Origin: Sapria himalayana
Lineage: Eukaryota; Streptophyta; Magnoliopsida; Malpighiales; Rafflesiaceae
Length of the DNA: 64,000 nucleotides
Assembly: GCA_029783825.1 (NCBI GenBank)
Contig: JAREIK010005929.1
Span: forward strand, 186,001 to 250,000
Direction: 5' to 3'
Below, piece after piece: positions 25,801-38,600 of this stretch. Made by a program: the position numbers and the translations under genes. The notes beneath the pieces are model-generated. The model saw nothing but the letters and a program-made list of their open reading frames with translations, searched no databases and had not been told where the DNA came from. The stretch's first letter is position 1. The number at the start of each line of letters is the position of its first letter.

Positions 25801-27763
25801 TTAAAAAGTTTACTGATTTAACTATGTATGCATTTAGTGGTTTATAGGTTTTATTTAAAAATTAAAATAACATAATATTTATTTTCATTATTTTTTTATA
25901 TTTTCAATGGTTATAACCTTTGAAAATATAATAATTTTTAAATTTTTTTCAAATGTGAATTCAATATTTAGTTATAATAATCATTATATTTATATATCAT
26001 ATAAAATCAATATAAACAATATTATTTATAAATATTCTAATAATGATCAAAAAATAAATTAATAATCTATTATTAATAAGATATATATCAATTAAAATAT
26101 AATTACAAAACCTATAATGATTCAGAAGCAAAGCAAATTATATTACTATATAATAATTTTTTGTTTTTAATTTTATTTTCTTTTAATAAGTTTATTTATA
26201 TTTTTTTTTGATGAAAAATAATTTATATAAATTATATTTGTCTAACTCATAATTTATTTTTTAATTAATATTAATATAAAAATAAACAAATAAATAATTA
26301 AAATGAATATTTAAAATTATAATGTAAAAAAATTGAGATTTATTCTTTATTATTTATGGTATACCAGTTTAATTTAAATTATATCTGTCTCACTAATAAT
26401 TTATTTTTAAATTAATATTTCAATAAAAATAAACTAATAAATAATTAAAATAAAATTATAAAATTATATTGAATAAAAATTAAATGAGATTTATGTATTA
26501 TTATTAATGTATACCAGTTTAATATTTTAAGTATTTAGAGGTTTTGTCATTTAGTACTTTAGCGATTTATGTTTTTAGGCATTTAGTGGTTTATTGGTTT
26601 TGTTTAAACAATGAAATAACAAAAAAAAATTGATTTTTTTTCACATTTTCAAAGGTTATAACCTTTGGCAATGTAATAATTTTAAAATTTATTAAAAATG
26701 GGAATACAATATTTAGTTAAAATAATCATTATAATTATATATAATATAAACTATATATAAACAATTTTATTGATAGATATGATATCAATTATCAAAAATT
26801 TAAAATTAATATGTTATTATTATTAAGATGGATATAAATTAAAATATAATTGCAAAACCTAAAATTATTCTAACTCCAAGTAAAATTTATTACTAAATAA
26901 AAATTTTTGTTTTTTAGTTTTTGCTTCTTTTTAAAAGGTTTTTATTTTTTTTTGATGAAAAATAAATTATTTAAATTATATTTGTATCACTCATAATTTA
27001 TCTTGTAATTATAATTTTAATAAATTATTTAAATTATATTTAAGTTTAAGAGTTTAAAGGTTTAAGTATTTAGGGGCTTTTGTGTTTAGGAGTTTAGATG
27101 TTTAAGTGTTTAGGCATTTAGTATTCTATATGTTTTATTTAAACAATGATATAGAAAAAAATTTATTTGTATTATTTTTTCTAATTTTTGTAGATTATAT
27201 CCTTTGAAAAAATAATACATTTTAAATTTTTTTCAAATGTAAATATAATATTTATTTATAATAATCTTCATAATTATAATTAATTTAAATTCAATATAAA
27301 TAATTACATTGCTTGATATTATAATAATGATCAAAAAATAAATTAATAAACTATTATTAATAAAATAGATATTATTTATAAAGTATTTGCAAAATCTAAA
27401 TTTATTCAAATCAAAGTAAAATATATTACTAAATAATAATTTTTTGTAATGTTTTGCTTTTTTGATAAGTTTATATTTTATTTATTAAAAATAAATTATT
27501 TAAATTATATTTGTCTTACTCATTATTTATTTTGTAATTTATAATTGTATAAAAATAAACTACTAAATAATTAAAATAAATATTTAAAATTATAATGAAT
27601 ACAAATAAAATTGTGATTTATTATTTATTATTGAAGATATACCAGTTTAATGGTTTAAGTATTTAGGTATTTTGTGGTTTAGGAGTTTAGTAATTTAATT
27701 GTTTAGACATTTAGTGATTTATTGTTTTTATTTAAAGAATGAAAAAACAAAAAAATTAATTTT

Positions 27764-27803
27764 TTGATTTTTTTTGATTTTTTTTGATTTTTTTTTGATT
27801 TTT
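27764..27803 (+). repeat. Short tandem repeat of T7-8GATT units
   Basis: About four successive units of a T-run followed by GATT occupy the stretch just before a palindrome core, where other monomers have a single T-rich run. Slippage is the likely cause. Confidence 0.8.
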
Positions 27804-28624
27804 GAAGGTTGTAACCTTTGAAAATATAATAAATTTAATTTTTTTTTAAATGTGAATATTATATTTACTTTAAATAATCTTAATAATTATATATAATGTA
27901 AACTCAATATGAATAATTTTATTGATAGATATTATAATAATGATCAATAAATAAATTAATAAACGTGTATTTATAAGAATGATATAAATTAAAATATAAT
28001 TGTATAATCTAAAATGATTCAAAATCAAAATAAGATATATTATTAAATAAAAATTTTTTATTTTTAAAATTTTGCCTCTTTTTATAAGCTTTTTTTTTGA
28101 TGAAAAATAAATTATTTATATTATATCTATCACACTAATAATTTATTTTGTAATTAATATTTCTATAAAAATAAACTGATAAATAATTAAAATGAATATT
28201 TAAAATTATAATGAATACTAATAAAATTGAGATTTATGATTTATTATTTAGACTATACTAATTTAATGTTGTAAGTATTTATGGGCTCAGGGGTTTAGGA
28301 GTTAGTCATATTAGTAATTAGTCATTTATTGGTTTATAGGTTTTATATAAAAAATAAAATAACAAAAAATTTATTTTTGTTATTTTTTATCATTTTTGAT
28401 GGTTATTTTGTAATTAATATTTATATAAAAATAAACAAATAAATAATTAAATTTGAATATTTAAAATTAAAATTAAAATATAAATGAGATTTATTCTTTA
28501 TTATTTAGGATATACCGGTTTAATTTAAATTAGATCTATCTCACTAATAATTTATTTTGTAATTAATATTTTTATAAAAATAAACTGATAAATAATTAAA
28601 ATTAAAATTAAAATTATACTGAAT

Positions 28625-29633
28625 AATTAAAATAATTTATTTTGTTCCTCTCTCAACTCTAGAATGATTGCTAAAACTCTTACTAAAATAATTGGATCTT
28701 TTACTTTATCTCTATTATGTCTCATCATATTTGATGTTGAATCATTGGGCTATCAAAGGTAATTTGATTCATGTACGCTAACAGACTAAACCAAAGTTGT
28801 ACCCCTATGTGTAAAATAGCTAGTTATTGAGGATGCTATTTATATTGATTACTGTAATTTCTTCTAAAATATCTCTCATGCACACACTCAAAGCAATTTA
28901 TTTAAAACATAGTTCACCTCTAAAAAAATAACCACCTTGTAGCCTATTAGAAGAAATGAGCCTCAGGGCGGTTTAAGCAGGGCAAGAAGTATCTGCTCTC
29001 TTTCAATCAAGAATCAAAAAAATTATTTTATTGGCATGTCTAAGCCCCTTTTTTATATCCTCATGGATATGAAAAGTATCATTTCTTTCTTTTTATATTA
29101 AATGAGTTATGTATACAAGCTCGCAATACCCAAAAAGGTGTAAATGAATCATATTTAAATGTATAAAAGGTTTTAATCATAGCTCAAAATATTAGTCTTG
29201 CATATTGACACTTGAGGTCACAAATCAAAGGAAAAAGCCATAGTGATATTTCCAATCCCAATAATTTTAGCTATAGAAAGTTATAAAGAGTAGTACTTGA
29301 GCTTTAACTATTTCTAGGGTCATGACTTTTGCTCTTGAGGAATGTTGAAAGTTACAATCATTCCTTGTGCAAAGAGTTTGCAATATAAACATTAAAAGCA
29401 CAAGCTATGGTCATATCCGATACTGTGACCCAGTATTATAGTGATTAAATATGTATTCATGATCATTCTTAGTGCCATAACAATATGTTCAACAAAGAGA
29501 CAAGTTATGGCATATTCTCATCGATATGATTTTGTGTTCTAGATACAAAATATACAATCATGACCATTGCTAATGCTAAAATAATCTAAAGAAAGAAAGA
29601 GACCGAATCCATAACTCACCCCTTGAGTCATGT
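28625..29633 (+). repeat. 2.48-kb block, copy 3: segment C only, cut by the inversion
   Basis: The left junction and about 1,009 bp match block copy 2 from 9110 to about 10117. The match stops inside the phrase CTTGAGTCATG, before the telomere-like tract, and reversed satellite follows at once. Truncation exactly at the orientation switch shows that the rearrangement, not an independent event, removed the rest. No coding potential is visible. Confidence 0.85.
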
Positions 29634-29645
29634 CTTATTAATAAG
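29634..29645. other. Inversion junction with 12-bp palindrome
   Basis: CTTATTAATAAG, a perfect palindrome, sits exactly where forward block copy 3 ends and reverse-oriented satellite begins. All monomers to the left read TTTAGG-tract then palindrome; all to the right read the complement. The palindrome may reflect microhomology or fold-back joining, or be a chance AT-rich match. An assembly join is an alternative explanation. Confidence 0.75.
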
Positions 29646-31873
29646 TTAGTCAAATATAATTTATATAAATTTTTTTCAACAAAAAAATATAGGTAATCTT
29701 ATTAAAAGAAAAAAAATTAAAAACGAAAAATTATTATATAGTAATATATTGTAATTATATTTTAATTGATATTTAACTTATTAATAATAGATTATTAATT
29801 TATTTTTTGATCATTATTAGAATATTTATCAATAAAAATATTTATATTTAATTTATATGATATATAGATTTAATAATTATTATAAATAAATATTGTATTC
29901 ACTTTTGAAAAATATTTTAAAATTATTATATTTTCAAAGATTATAACTTTTGAACATGTAAAAAAACAAAAAAAAATATTTATTATTATTATTTCATTGT
30001 TTAAATAAAACCTATAAATCACTAAATACCTAAACACTTAAATCACTAAACTACAAAATCTCGATACCCCTATATAGATAATCGTTTTAACGGGTTGACA
30101 CTAAATAATAATTAATAAATCTCCTTTTTATTTGTTTTCATTATAATTTAAAATATTCATTTTGATTGTTTAGTTTTTTATTAATATATATATATTAATT
30201 ATAAAATAAATTATGTGTTAAAAATATAATTTTTAAAAATTATTTTTCATCAAAAAATAGATAAGCTTATAAAAACAATATAAATTTAAAAACAAATAAT
30301 TAATATTAAGTAATATATTTTTCTTTTCTTTTGAATCATTTTAGATTTTTATATTATATTTTAAGTAATATCAATCTTATTCATAATAGATTTTTAATTT
30401 TATTTTTTGATAATTATTATAATATCTATCAATATAATTGTTTATATTAAATTTATATGATTTTTAATTATTATGATTATTATAAATAAATAATTATTCA
30501 CTTTTGTAATAAATTTAAAAATTATTATATTTTCAAAGGTTATAACCTTTGAAAATATCAAAAAATAATAAAAATAATTTTTTTTAATTTTTTTCTTAAA
30601 TAAAAACTATAAAGCACTAAATTCATACAAAGTTAAATTAGTAAACTTTTAAACCCCATGATGCCTAAATACATAAATCATTAAACTGCTATATACTACT
30701 TAATAATTTATAAATCTAATTTTTATTTCTATTTATTATAATTTTAAATATTCATTTTAATTATTTATTAGTTTATTTTTATAGAAATATTTATTACAAA
30801 ATAAAGTATGAGTGTGATAAATATAATTTATTTAATTTATTTTTAATAAAAAAAAATATATGCTTATAAAACAAGTAAAAATATTAAAAATTAAAAATTA
30901 TTATCCAATAATATATTTAACTTTAATTTTGAAACAATTTGGGTTTTCTAAATATTTTTTAATTAATATCTATCTTTTTATTAATAGTTTATTAATTTAA
31001 TTTTTGATCTTTATTATATTATCTATCAATAAAATTGTTTATATTGAATTTATATGATATATAATTATTAATATTATTAAAATTAAATATTGTATTCACA
31101 TTTCAAAAAATTGTAAATATTATTATATTTTCAAAGGTTATAACCTATGAAAATGATAACAAATTATAGAAAATTTTTTTTGTTATTTTATTTTTTTATA
31201 TAAAACCTATAAACCACTAAAAGCCTAAAAACATAAATCGCTAAACTTCTAACGACAAAACCCCTAAATACTTAAACTATTAAACTAGTAAATATTAATA
31301 ATAAATCTTAAATCTCATTTTAATTTTTATTCAGTATAATTTTAAATTTTTATTTTAATTATTTATCAGTTTATTTTTATAGAAATATTAATTACAAAAT
31401 AAATTATTAGTGAGAGGGATCTAATTTAAATTTAACCGGTATCTCTAAATAATAAATAATAAATAATAAATCTCATTTTCTTTCATTATAATTTTAAATA
31501 TTCATTTTAATTATTTATTTGTTTATTTATATATAAATATTAATTACAAAATAAATTATGAGTTAGACAAATATAATTTATATAAATTATTTTTTATTAA
31601 AAAAATATAGATAAACTTATTAAAAGAAAAAAAATTCAAAAGTAAAAAATTATTATATAGTAATATATTTTTTTTGCTTCTGAATCATTTTAAGTTTTGT
31701 AATTATATTTTAATTAATATAAATCTTATTATTAATGGATTATTAATTTATTTTTTGATTATTATTATAATATTTATAAATAAAATTGTTTATATTTAAT
31801 TAATATAATATATAAATATAATGATTTGTATAACTAAATATTGTATTCACATTTGAAAAAAATTTAAAAATTA

Positions 31874-31909
31874 TTATATTTTCAAAGGTTATAACCTTTG
31901 AAAATATAA
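31874..31909. repeat. 36-bp perfect palindrome of the satellite monomer (reverse half)
   Basis: This is the longest perfect form I found of the GGTTATAACC-centred palindrome; it extends outward to TTATATTTTC/GAAAATATAA. Other perfect reverse-half copies are 30527-30558 and 36852-36883 (32 bp each). It lies 65 bp from the left end of the hAT element but is part of the satellite, not of the transposon. Confidence 0.85.
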
Positions 31910-31966
31910 AAATATAATAAAAATAATTTTTTGTTATTTTATTTTTTTAATAAAAGCAATAAACCA

Positions 31967-31974
31967 CTAAATAC
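31967..31974. repeat. hAT target-site duplication, left copy
   Basis: CTAAATAC directly precedes the element; CTAAATGC directly follows it (35611-35618). Seven of eight bases agree. An 8-bp duplication is the hallmark of hAT insertion. The uninterrupted satellite has CTAAATGC here, so the left copy has mutated. Confidence 0.85.
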
Positions 31975-32939
31975 TAGGGGTGCTAATGGGACGGGACACG
32001 ATGGGGATTATAAATCTCTAGTCCCTTACTACAGTTCGGAAATTTTTTTTGAAGATCCAGACCCATCCCATAGGATAAAAATATCACGATTGGATGGGAC
32101 GAAGATCGGGGATTTTGGGTCGGACAAAATGGTTCCGGGAAGGAACGGAGTTTAGACATTTTGAGTCAAAACCTTTTGTTGTACCATTTATCATTCCTTA
32201 TTTATGTATCTTTCTAACTCAAATTGGGCCAATTTTGTTTTGTCAAATAGTCCGAATAGCACAAACGAGTTCCATTACCTTGGCAAAATCTTTGATGTGC
32301 AGAAAATGATAGAAATGTTAAATTAAATGGGACCGAGTTGTGTGCATAATTTGGTTCTTTGTTTTTTCACAAGTTGGCTTTGTTAAGCCGAGTGAAAGTT
32401 AACCATAATAGCAATACTACATTTTTTAAACAATTACTTAAAATATTAAGGAATAGCTAAAGATGACCACAAACATTGGTAGCATCAATTACTACTTAAG
32501 TAATTGCTAAAATTAGGCAGCTTAATATAACAAAAAAAATACGACTAATAACAACCATGATAATAATCATTTCAAAAATCCGTCCCGGAATAACAAAGAG
32601 AATCCAAACCCAATTAATTATCTCTTCTTCAACTCCTCCCTTTTCTTCCTCCACCGCAGAAGGACAACCAAAGATGAAAACGTGTTAATCATGTAGACAT
32701 AAATTTCTAAGATGAATGAGTAATAAAAAAACAAAATATTACCTTATAAAATTTAATACACCCATTCCAAATTTAGTTCGCCAACTATAGTTGGAAGAAT
32801 ATTAGGATCTTATGACCCCACTGAAAATTGTAATTGAACCATATTTTTATTAAATTGAATGAATAAAATAAGTAAAAGTGAAATTAAAATTTACAAGATT
32901 TGTATACTAACCTGATTCATTTTCATCAAGGTCTTGAAC
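31975..32939 (-). other. 3' non-coding part of the hAT element
   Basis: This stretch lies downstream of the transposase stop. The outer ~185 bp is GC-richer than the rest and has repeated GGGAC/GTCCC words, as is common in hAT subterminal transposase-binding regions. The remainder is AT-rich with no gene. Frames of 71-74 codons here run plus-strand across the subterminal region and have no family match. Confidence 0.6.
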
Positions 32940-35030
32940 CTATTCTTCAATTTCAATAGGTTTGTTTGAGCTTCTCAACCAATCTTGTAGACATATGAGA
33001 ACTTCTGCTGTAATAGGTGTTAAAGAACTCCTAAATTTATCTAAAGTTTTCCCCTCAGTGCTAAATTTAGATTCGTAGGCCACAGCAGATACTTGGATAG
33101 CAAATACATCCCTTGCTACATTTGCGAAAGAAGGATACCTAACCTCATTTACCTTCCACCAGTTTATAAGATCAAAATCAATTCTTATTTTTTCAAGTTT
33201 TTCCTACAAGTACCTATCCAACTCTTCCAAAGCTGCAACTTCTTGTTCTTTCTCCAATTCAACAAAAAAATAATCAACATAAGTATCACTACCATCAAAA
33301 AAATCATCATTTTTCTTCAACACAGTAGAAGAGAAATCATCTACTTTTGATTCATCTTCATTTAAATCTTCATAATCATCCATCATCTCATTTAAAGCAT
33401 TTATAACCTTTTTCACCCAATTTTTAGCCAATTCATCTCCATAATGCTAAGTGAGCTTAACCTTGAGATATTTGAGCTTATATCTAGGATCCAACTTTAC
33501 TGCTACAAAAAGCATAATATTTGTTGACTGAAGAGAACCCCAATATTTGTTGAATTTATGCAACATTTTCATACCCATTTCAGACACCATTGTATCTCTA
33601 CTATTTTCACATTGCTCAATTTTTTTCAAAATTCGAATAATCTTAGGAAAATAAACACTAGAGGTAGAATATTATGAGCCAGAAAATTTACAAGTTACCT
33701 CATAAAAAGTTTTCAAGAAACGAGCCAAAATTTTGGTGTTTGTTCAGTCTCTCTCAGTTGGAATGTTTGAACCAAACTCCTTCAAAGACCTATTGTCTTT
33801 CTCCTTCAACTTATCAAATTCTTTTTGATATTTTATATCAGTTTGTAGCATCAAATAAGTTGAATTCCATCTTGTAGGACAATCTAATTGTAATGAAGAT
33901 TCATATGTCAAGTTTGCTTCTTCATCACATAAATTAAACATATCTAATCTTTTAGGACTGCTCCCCACATTTTTTACCACACCTCTAATTTTTTGAATAG
34001 CACCCTTAACTACTGCAATGCCATCTCTGACAATTAAGATTAGGATATGAGCACAACATCTCATATGAAAATGCAAGCCTTTCCAAGGTACAACACATTT
34101 CTTCACAAGCCTTTTTTTAATTGTTCAACTACACCACCATTATTTGATGCATTGTCAATAATAATGAACATCAACTTTCTCAAACCCCATTCATTCATGC
34201 AAAACTCAATAACATTTCTAATATTAACTCCAGAATGACTTTTAATTACACAAAAGTTCAAAAGCCTTTTATGCATATTCCATTGAGAATCAATGAAATG
34301 AACAGTCAAACATATATAGACAAATTTTGAATGCTAGTCCAAGTATCGGTAATCAATGAAACTTTACAACAATGAGATGATATGCTAACAAATAATTTCT
34401 TTTTTTCCTTCACAAACAAAGAAAAACAATCCCTCAACACAGAGTGGCTAGATGGATTTTTAAATTGAGGCACACTAACTTCATAAAACTCCTTAAACTC
34501 ATCCCTCTCAATAAAACAAAAAGGCAATTCATCTTTTATGATCATTTTCACCAAAGCCTCCCTAACTAGTTGTTGATCAAATTTCTAACAAGTTAATTTG
34601 GTATCCACTGAACTAGTACCTTTAGTGAAACTCAACAAAGATTGTGACTTGTCTTTACCTTTGTGAGCTTCTATTATTTCTTTTTTGGGTAAAAATTTCC
34701 GACATGTCTTTCTCAAGTATTTCCATAAACTTGAAGTACCTTGATCACTTTTTGCCAAGTATTTTTTCCTGCACCATATACAAGCTGCCCTACCAATTTC
34801 ATTTTTCTCTGAATCAACTAATATCTCATAAGTTTCCCAAACAACAGACTTATACTTTTTATGAGCTTCAGGTTTAGATGTACCTTGACTTTCTTTTACA
34901 ATTAGAATTGAAGAACCTGCCGTAACAATAGGAGGGTTCGTGAAAAGATGATGATTGGATTTACCAGTACTTTGATCATTTGAGATGTGATCATCTTCAA
35001 TTTATTGTATTTTTCATTAACCGTTGTATT
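32940..35030 (-). pseudogene. hAT transposase pseudogene (BED finger, RNase H-like core, C-terminal dimerisation domain)
   Basis: Read on the minus strand, this is about 690 codons, the usual family length. The order is a BED-type zinc finger (about 34860-34690), the catalytic core, then the hAT dimerisation region (about 33200-32940) ending in TAG. Expected catalytic acids survive: Asp in DTWTS (34345-34347), Asp in IDNASNN (34154-34156) and Glu in YESKFS (33072-33074). RCCAH and RWNSTY motifs are also present. In-frame stops occur at 34585, 33744, 33672, 33447 and 33204. Frameshifts occur near 34306-34325 and at an A7 run (34112-34118). The finger keeps CxxC (34771-34782) but has Tyr (34717-34719) where family members have the zinc-binding His. 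The start is unclear, with stop codons near 35010-35030. The product would have excised and reinserted the transposon. It is certainly non-functional. Confidence 0.93.
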
Positions 35031-35610
35031 GTGCCATCTGCATTGCCATTAATTAATATGATATGTTAAGCATAAATACATATAAATATTTCAAACAAGC
35101 AAGCTCTTCAAAACTGACTGTAACACATTCAGCCAAACCACAACACCACAACTAATACTCAACAAAAATGACTGAGACACATTATAAAAAAATTAATCAC
35201 TCAATTCTAATCAGAAAAACAAACCAAAAGGCTGGAGGCATCTGGGACAAGGTGGAGGCAACCAGAAGTGCGACGGACAAGGGCTGGACCTAACTGAACA
35301 CGGCTGTAATGGTATGAGGGGGCTTGGAACTCGTCGGAACAGCAATAGGTGCGTCGGAATTGGATGGGCAGTAGCGGAATTGGTGGCATATTCATGTTAT
35401 ATATATATTCCTATTTATAGTATAGGTTTTTTAGGATGAGATGGTTCTCGGTATGTATATTTCTTAAGATCCGGAACCGTCCCAAACGAAAAAATACTTG
35501 ACAGAATTGGATGGAAAAATTCAAAGTCAACGGATTTTTCTTAGTCCCGATTGTTTCGAGACAAGACTTCGGTTCGGGTCGCGAATCTCCGAGTCCCGTG
35601 AGCAGCCCTA
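35031..35610 (-). other. 5' non-coding part of the hAT element
   Basis: This stretch lies upstream of the transposase remnant. About 35200-35400 is a moderately GC-rich leader-like stretch with C-rich words on the minus strand. The outer ~200 bp (35410-35610) has GGTTCGGGTCGCGAA-like and GTCCCG words echoing the left subterminal region. Minus-strand frames of 62 and 69 codons here match no domain I know. Confidence 0.5.
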
Positions 35611-38600
35611 CTAAATGCATATAAAGTTAAATAAGTAAACTCAAAAAACCCGTAATGCCTAAATACATAAAACAATAAACAGCTAAATACTACTTAATAA
35701 TTAATAAATCTATTTTTTATTGCTATTTATTATATTTATTAATATTCATTTTAATTATTTATTAGTATATTTATTTAGAAATATTTATTACAAAATAAAT
35801 TATGAGTGGGACAAATATAATTTAAATAATATATTATTTATCTAATAAAAATATACGGTTATAAAAGAAGTATAAATTTAAAAATTAAAAATTATTATCA
35901 AGTAATATAAGTTACTTTAATTTTGAATTAATTTAGGGTTTTTAAATATTTTTTAATTAATATCTATCTTAATATTAATAGTTTATAAATTTAATTTTTG
36001 ATCATTATTAGAATATCTATCAATAAAATTATTTATATTAAATTTATATGATATATAATTATTAATATTATTATAACAAAATATTGTATTAAAATTTCAA
36101 AAAATTTTAAATATTATTATATTTTTAAATGTTATAACCTATGAAAATAATAAAAAATTATTGAATTTTTTTTTATTTTATTTTTTTAAATAAAACCTAT
36201 AAACCACTAAAAGGCTAAAAACATAAATCGCTAAACTTCTAACGACAAAACCTCTAAATACTTAAATCATTAAACTGGTATACATTAATAATAAATCATA
36301 AATCTCATTTTAATTATTATTCAGTATAATTTTAAATTTTTATTTTAATTATTTATCAATTTATTTATAGAAATATAAATAACAAAATAAATTATTACTG
36401 AGACAGATCTAATTTAAATTAAACAGGTATCCCTAAATAATAAATAATAAATCTCATTTTTTTTATTAAAATTTTAAATATTCATTTTAATTTTTTATTT
36501 TTTATTTATATATAAATATTAATTACAAAATAAATTGAGATAACAAAAATTATTTATATAAATTATTTTTCATCAAAAAATTATTGAAAAACTTTTTAAA
36601 AGAAAAAAAATTTCAAAACAAAAAATTATTATATAGTAATATATTTTGCTTTCCTTATGAATCATTTTAGGTTTTGTAAATATATTTTAATTGATATCTA
36701 TCTTATTAATAATAGATTATTAATTTATTTTTAAATAAATTTTAGAATATTTATCAATAAAATTGTTTATATTGAATTTATATGATATATAATTATTATG
36801 AATATTATAAATAAATATTTATTCACTTTTTAAAAAAATTTAAAAATTATAATATTTTCAAAGGTTATAACCTTTGAAAATATCAAAAAAAATAAAAATA
36901 ATTTTTTTTTATTTTATTTTTTAAATAAAAACTATAAACCACTAAATGCATACACAGTTAAATTAGTAAACTTCTAAACACCGTAATGCTTAAATACATA
37001 AACCATTAAACTTCTATATACTACTTAATAATTATTAAATCTAATTTATATTTATATTTATTATAATTTTAAATATTTATTTTAATTATTTATTAGTTTA
37101 TTTTTATAGAAATATTTATTACAAATTAAATTTTGAGCGACATATATATTTTAATTAATTTATTTTTAATCAAAAAAAATATATACGCTTATAAAAGAAG
37201 TAAAAATTTTAAAATTAAAAATTATTATCAAGTAATATATTTTACTTTAATTTTGAATCAATTTCGGTTTTGTAAATATTTTTTAATTAATATCAATCTT
37301 TTTATAAATAGTTTATTAATTTAAATTTTGATCATTAATATATTATCTATTAATAAAATTGTTTATATTGAATTTATATGATATATAATTATTAATATTA
37401 TTATAACAAAATATTGTATTCACATTTCAAAGAATATTAAATATTCTTATATTTTCAGTGGTTTTAAGATATGAAAATGAGAAAAAATTACAAATTTTTT
37501 TTTGTTATTTTATTGTTTAAATAAAATCTATAAACCACTAAATGCCTAAAAACATAAATTGCTAATTTCCTAAATGATAAAACCTTTAAATACTTAAACT
37601 ATTAAACATGTGTACATTAATACAAAATCATAAATCTCAATATAATTTTTATTAAAATTAATTTTTAATTTTTATTTTAATTATTTATCAGTTTATTTTT
37701 ATAGAAATATTAATTACAAAATAAATTATTAGTGAGACATATATAATTTAAATAATTAATTTTTAATCAAAAAAATATATATCCTTATAAAAAGAGGCAA
37801 AATCTTAAAAACAAAAATTTATTATTTAGTAATATATTTTATTTTTATTTTGAATCATATTAGATTTTGCAATTATATTTTAATTTATATCATTCTTATT
37901 AATAATAGTTTATTAATTTTTTATTGATCATTATTATAATATCTATTAATAAAATTATTTATATTGAGTTTACATTATATATAATTATTAAGATTAGTAT
38001 TATTGAATATTATATTAACATTTAAAAAAAATTAAAAGTATTATAATTTCAAAGATTATAACCTGCAAAAATTAAAAAAAATCAAAAAATTAAATTTTTT
38101 ATTTTTTCATTCTTAAAATAAAAACTATAAATCACTAAGGGCCTAAACACTTAAATCACTAAAACACATAACACCTAAATACTTAAACCATTAAACTAGT
38201 ATATCCTAAATAATAAATAATAAATCTCTATTTTATTTGTTTTCATTATAATTTTAAATATTCATTTTAATTATTTATTAGTTTATTTTTATAGAATAAT
38301 AAATTAAAAATTAATTATGAGGAAGACAAATATAATTTAAATAATTTACTTTTAATAACAAAAAATATAAACTAATAAAAAGAAGCAAAACATCAAAGAA
38401 AGTATTATTTTGTAATATATTTTACTATGATTTTGAATAAATTTACGTTTTGCAAATATATTTAAAATAATATCTATCTTATTAATAATAGTTTATTAAT
38501 TTGTTTTTTGATCATTAATATAATATATTTCAATATAATTATTTATATTGAATTTACATGATATATAATTATTAAGATTATCATAACTAAATATAGTATT

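Larger units (their letters stand above)
11586..28624 (+). repeat. AT-rich satellite array, forward, ~17 kb
   Basis: About 28 head-to-tail monomers. Palindrome cores lie near 11701, 12290, 12669, 13418, 13997, 14592, 15434, 16033, 16636, 17102, 17684, 18283, 18880, 19627, 20159, 20690, 21283, 21678, 22279, 22876, 23472, 23971, 24575, 25315, 25916, 26658, 27200 and 27810. Most spacings are 580-605 bp. Some are ~740 bp (extra segment) and some 380-540 bp (deletions). The first ~1.1 kb, including CCTTTAAAGATGGTTT near 12509, matches what follows block copies 4 and 5 in reverse. The last monomer is fused across a deletion at about 28,400. No gene is seen. Confidence 0.93.
29646..31974 (-). repeat. 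AT-rich satellite array, reverse, left of the hAT element
   Basis: Nearly four reverse monomers. Palindrome cores lie near 29940, 30542, 31139 and 31891. CTAAA-rich tracts (for example 30010-30060, 30615-30680 and 31205-31275) are the reversed telomere-like tracts. The last monomer is split by the hAT insertion at ATAAACCACTAAATAC. Confidence 0.92.
31975..35610 (-). mobile_element. hAT (Ac/Tam3) DNA transposon, RICESLEEPER-like, 3,636 bp, decayed
   Basis: The left end TAGGGGTGCT and the right end AGCAGCCCTA are imperfect terminal inverted repeats (TAGGGNTGCT), flanked by an 8-bp duplication of satellite sequence. The only long coding remnant is a transposase pseudogene on the minus strand. 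The 3' side (31975-32939) holds GC-richer subterminal sequence (31975-32160) and ~780 bp of untranslated DNA. The 5' side (about 35031-35610) holds a presumed leader and subterminal sequence. The element has no satellite inside it, so it came after the satellite reached this position. It is autonomous by structure but not by function. Confidence 0.92.

Noticed and set aside
33093..33877. Plus-strand frames inside the hAT element (85 and 67 codons)
   Set aside because: They are shadows of the minus-strand transposase pseudogene, whose motifs are recognisable on the other strand at the same positions.
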